DNA from: Candidatus Segetimicrobium genomatis
Lineage (GTDB): Bacteria; Sysuimicrobiota; Sysuimicrobiia; Sysuimicrobiales; Segetimicrobiaceae
DNA: 7,008 nucleotides
NCBI GenBank assembly: GCA_005882445.1
Contig: VBAN01000176.1
Location: 1 to 7,008, forward strand
Reading direction: 5' to 3'
Below are positions 6,785 to 7,008 of the stretch, piece after piece (position 1 is the first letter of the stretch; every line of letters starts with the position of its first letter). The notes beneath the pieces were generated by a model, which saw only the letters and a program-made list of their open reading frames with translations, made no database searches and was not told the origin of the DNA. The position numbers and the translations under genes were made by a program.

Positions 6785-7008
6785 ATGGCGTACGAGCATA
6801 TCCGTGTCGCTACCGAGGACGCGGTCGGGATGGTCACCCTCAACCGGCCGCAGGTGCTCAACGCGCTCAACCAGGCGCTGATGACCGAACTCGCCGCGGC
6901 GTTGGAAGAGTTCGACCGCGCCGCGGGGGTTCGCTGTATTGTGCTCACCGGCAGCGATCGGGCGTTCGCGGCCGGCGCGGATGTGCGCGAATTTGCCGAG
7001 GCCACCTC
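6785..7008 (+). CDS. Enoyl-CoA hydratase/isomerase family protein, 5' part (3' end outside window)
   Basis: Crotonase-fold enzymes act on acyl-CoA thioesters; the commonest activity is hydration of 2-enoyl-CoA in fatty-acid or amino-acid breakdown. The first 74 codons are visible, out of about 260 usual for the family. The N-terminal beta strand and signature VTLNRPQVLNALN (17-29), the strand RCIVLTG (50-56) and the CoA-binding/oxyanion-hole motif AFAAGADV (60-67) are all canonical. The catalytic glutamates that separate hydratases from isomerases and other crotonases lie beyond the window, so the exact reaction cannot be decided. The ATG start is well supported by GGAGGA (6772-6777), 7 nt upstream, and by the conserved N-terminal length. 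With only 26 bp after the SPOR gene and no terminator, it probably belongs to the same transcript. Confidence 0.94.
   Translation, partial: MAYEHIRVATEDAVGMVTLNRPQVLNALNQALMTELAAALEEFDRAAGVRCIVLTGSDRAFAAGADVREFAEAT

Overview
The window is GC-rich bacterial DNA with a strong G/C preference at codon third positions. All genes lie on the + strand. In order they are: the 3' part of lon (AAA+ protease), a promoter plus a complete T-box riboswitch, valS (valyl-tRNA synthetase), a polytopic membrane protein of the lysylphosphatidylglycerol-synthase TM / UPF0104 family, a membrane-anchored protein with a C-terminal SPOR domain, and the 5' end of an enoyl-CoA hydratase/isomerase gene that runs off the window. 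The organism cannot be named from this. T-box control of an aminoacyl-tRNA synthetase points to Firmicutes, Actinobacteria, Chloroflexi or a related high-GC lineage (inference), and several unusual ValRS signature residues suggest it is not a well-studied model group.

The 345-bp gap between lon and valS is fully explained. A sigma-70-type promoter with an extended -10 starts 13 bp after the lon stop. The leader that follows can be folded by hand into every part of a canonical T-box: Stem I with AGTA/GAA S-turn, apical GGTG and a GUU (Val) specifier; a second hairpin; Stem III; an antiterminator with the 7-nt UGGUACC bulge; and a competing 13-bp intrinsic terminator with a T-tract. The specifier (Val), the UGGU acceptor-binding nucleotides (complementary to ACCA) and the downstream gene (valS) agree with one another.

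Downstream of the T-box the genes are packed tightly. valS overlaps the membrane-protein gene by 4 or 13 nt, the next gap is about 100 bp and the last is 26 bp, with no convincing internal terminator. The valS-membrane protein-SPOR-enoyl-CoA hydratase stretch is therefore probably one transcription unit, and uncharged tRNA-Val could influence genes unrelated to translation. No terminator is visible after lon, so lon transcripts may also run into the T-box attenuator.

No mobile element, CRISPR array, tRNA or rRNA was seen. The very long reading frames on the opposite strand and in other frames are GC-bias shadows. The region looks like an ordinary housekeeping locus. The most informative element is the T-box and what it may control downstream.
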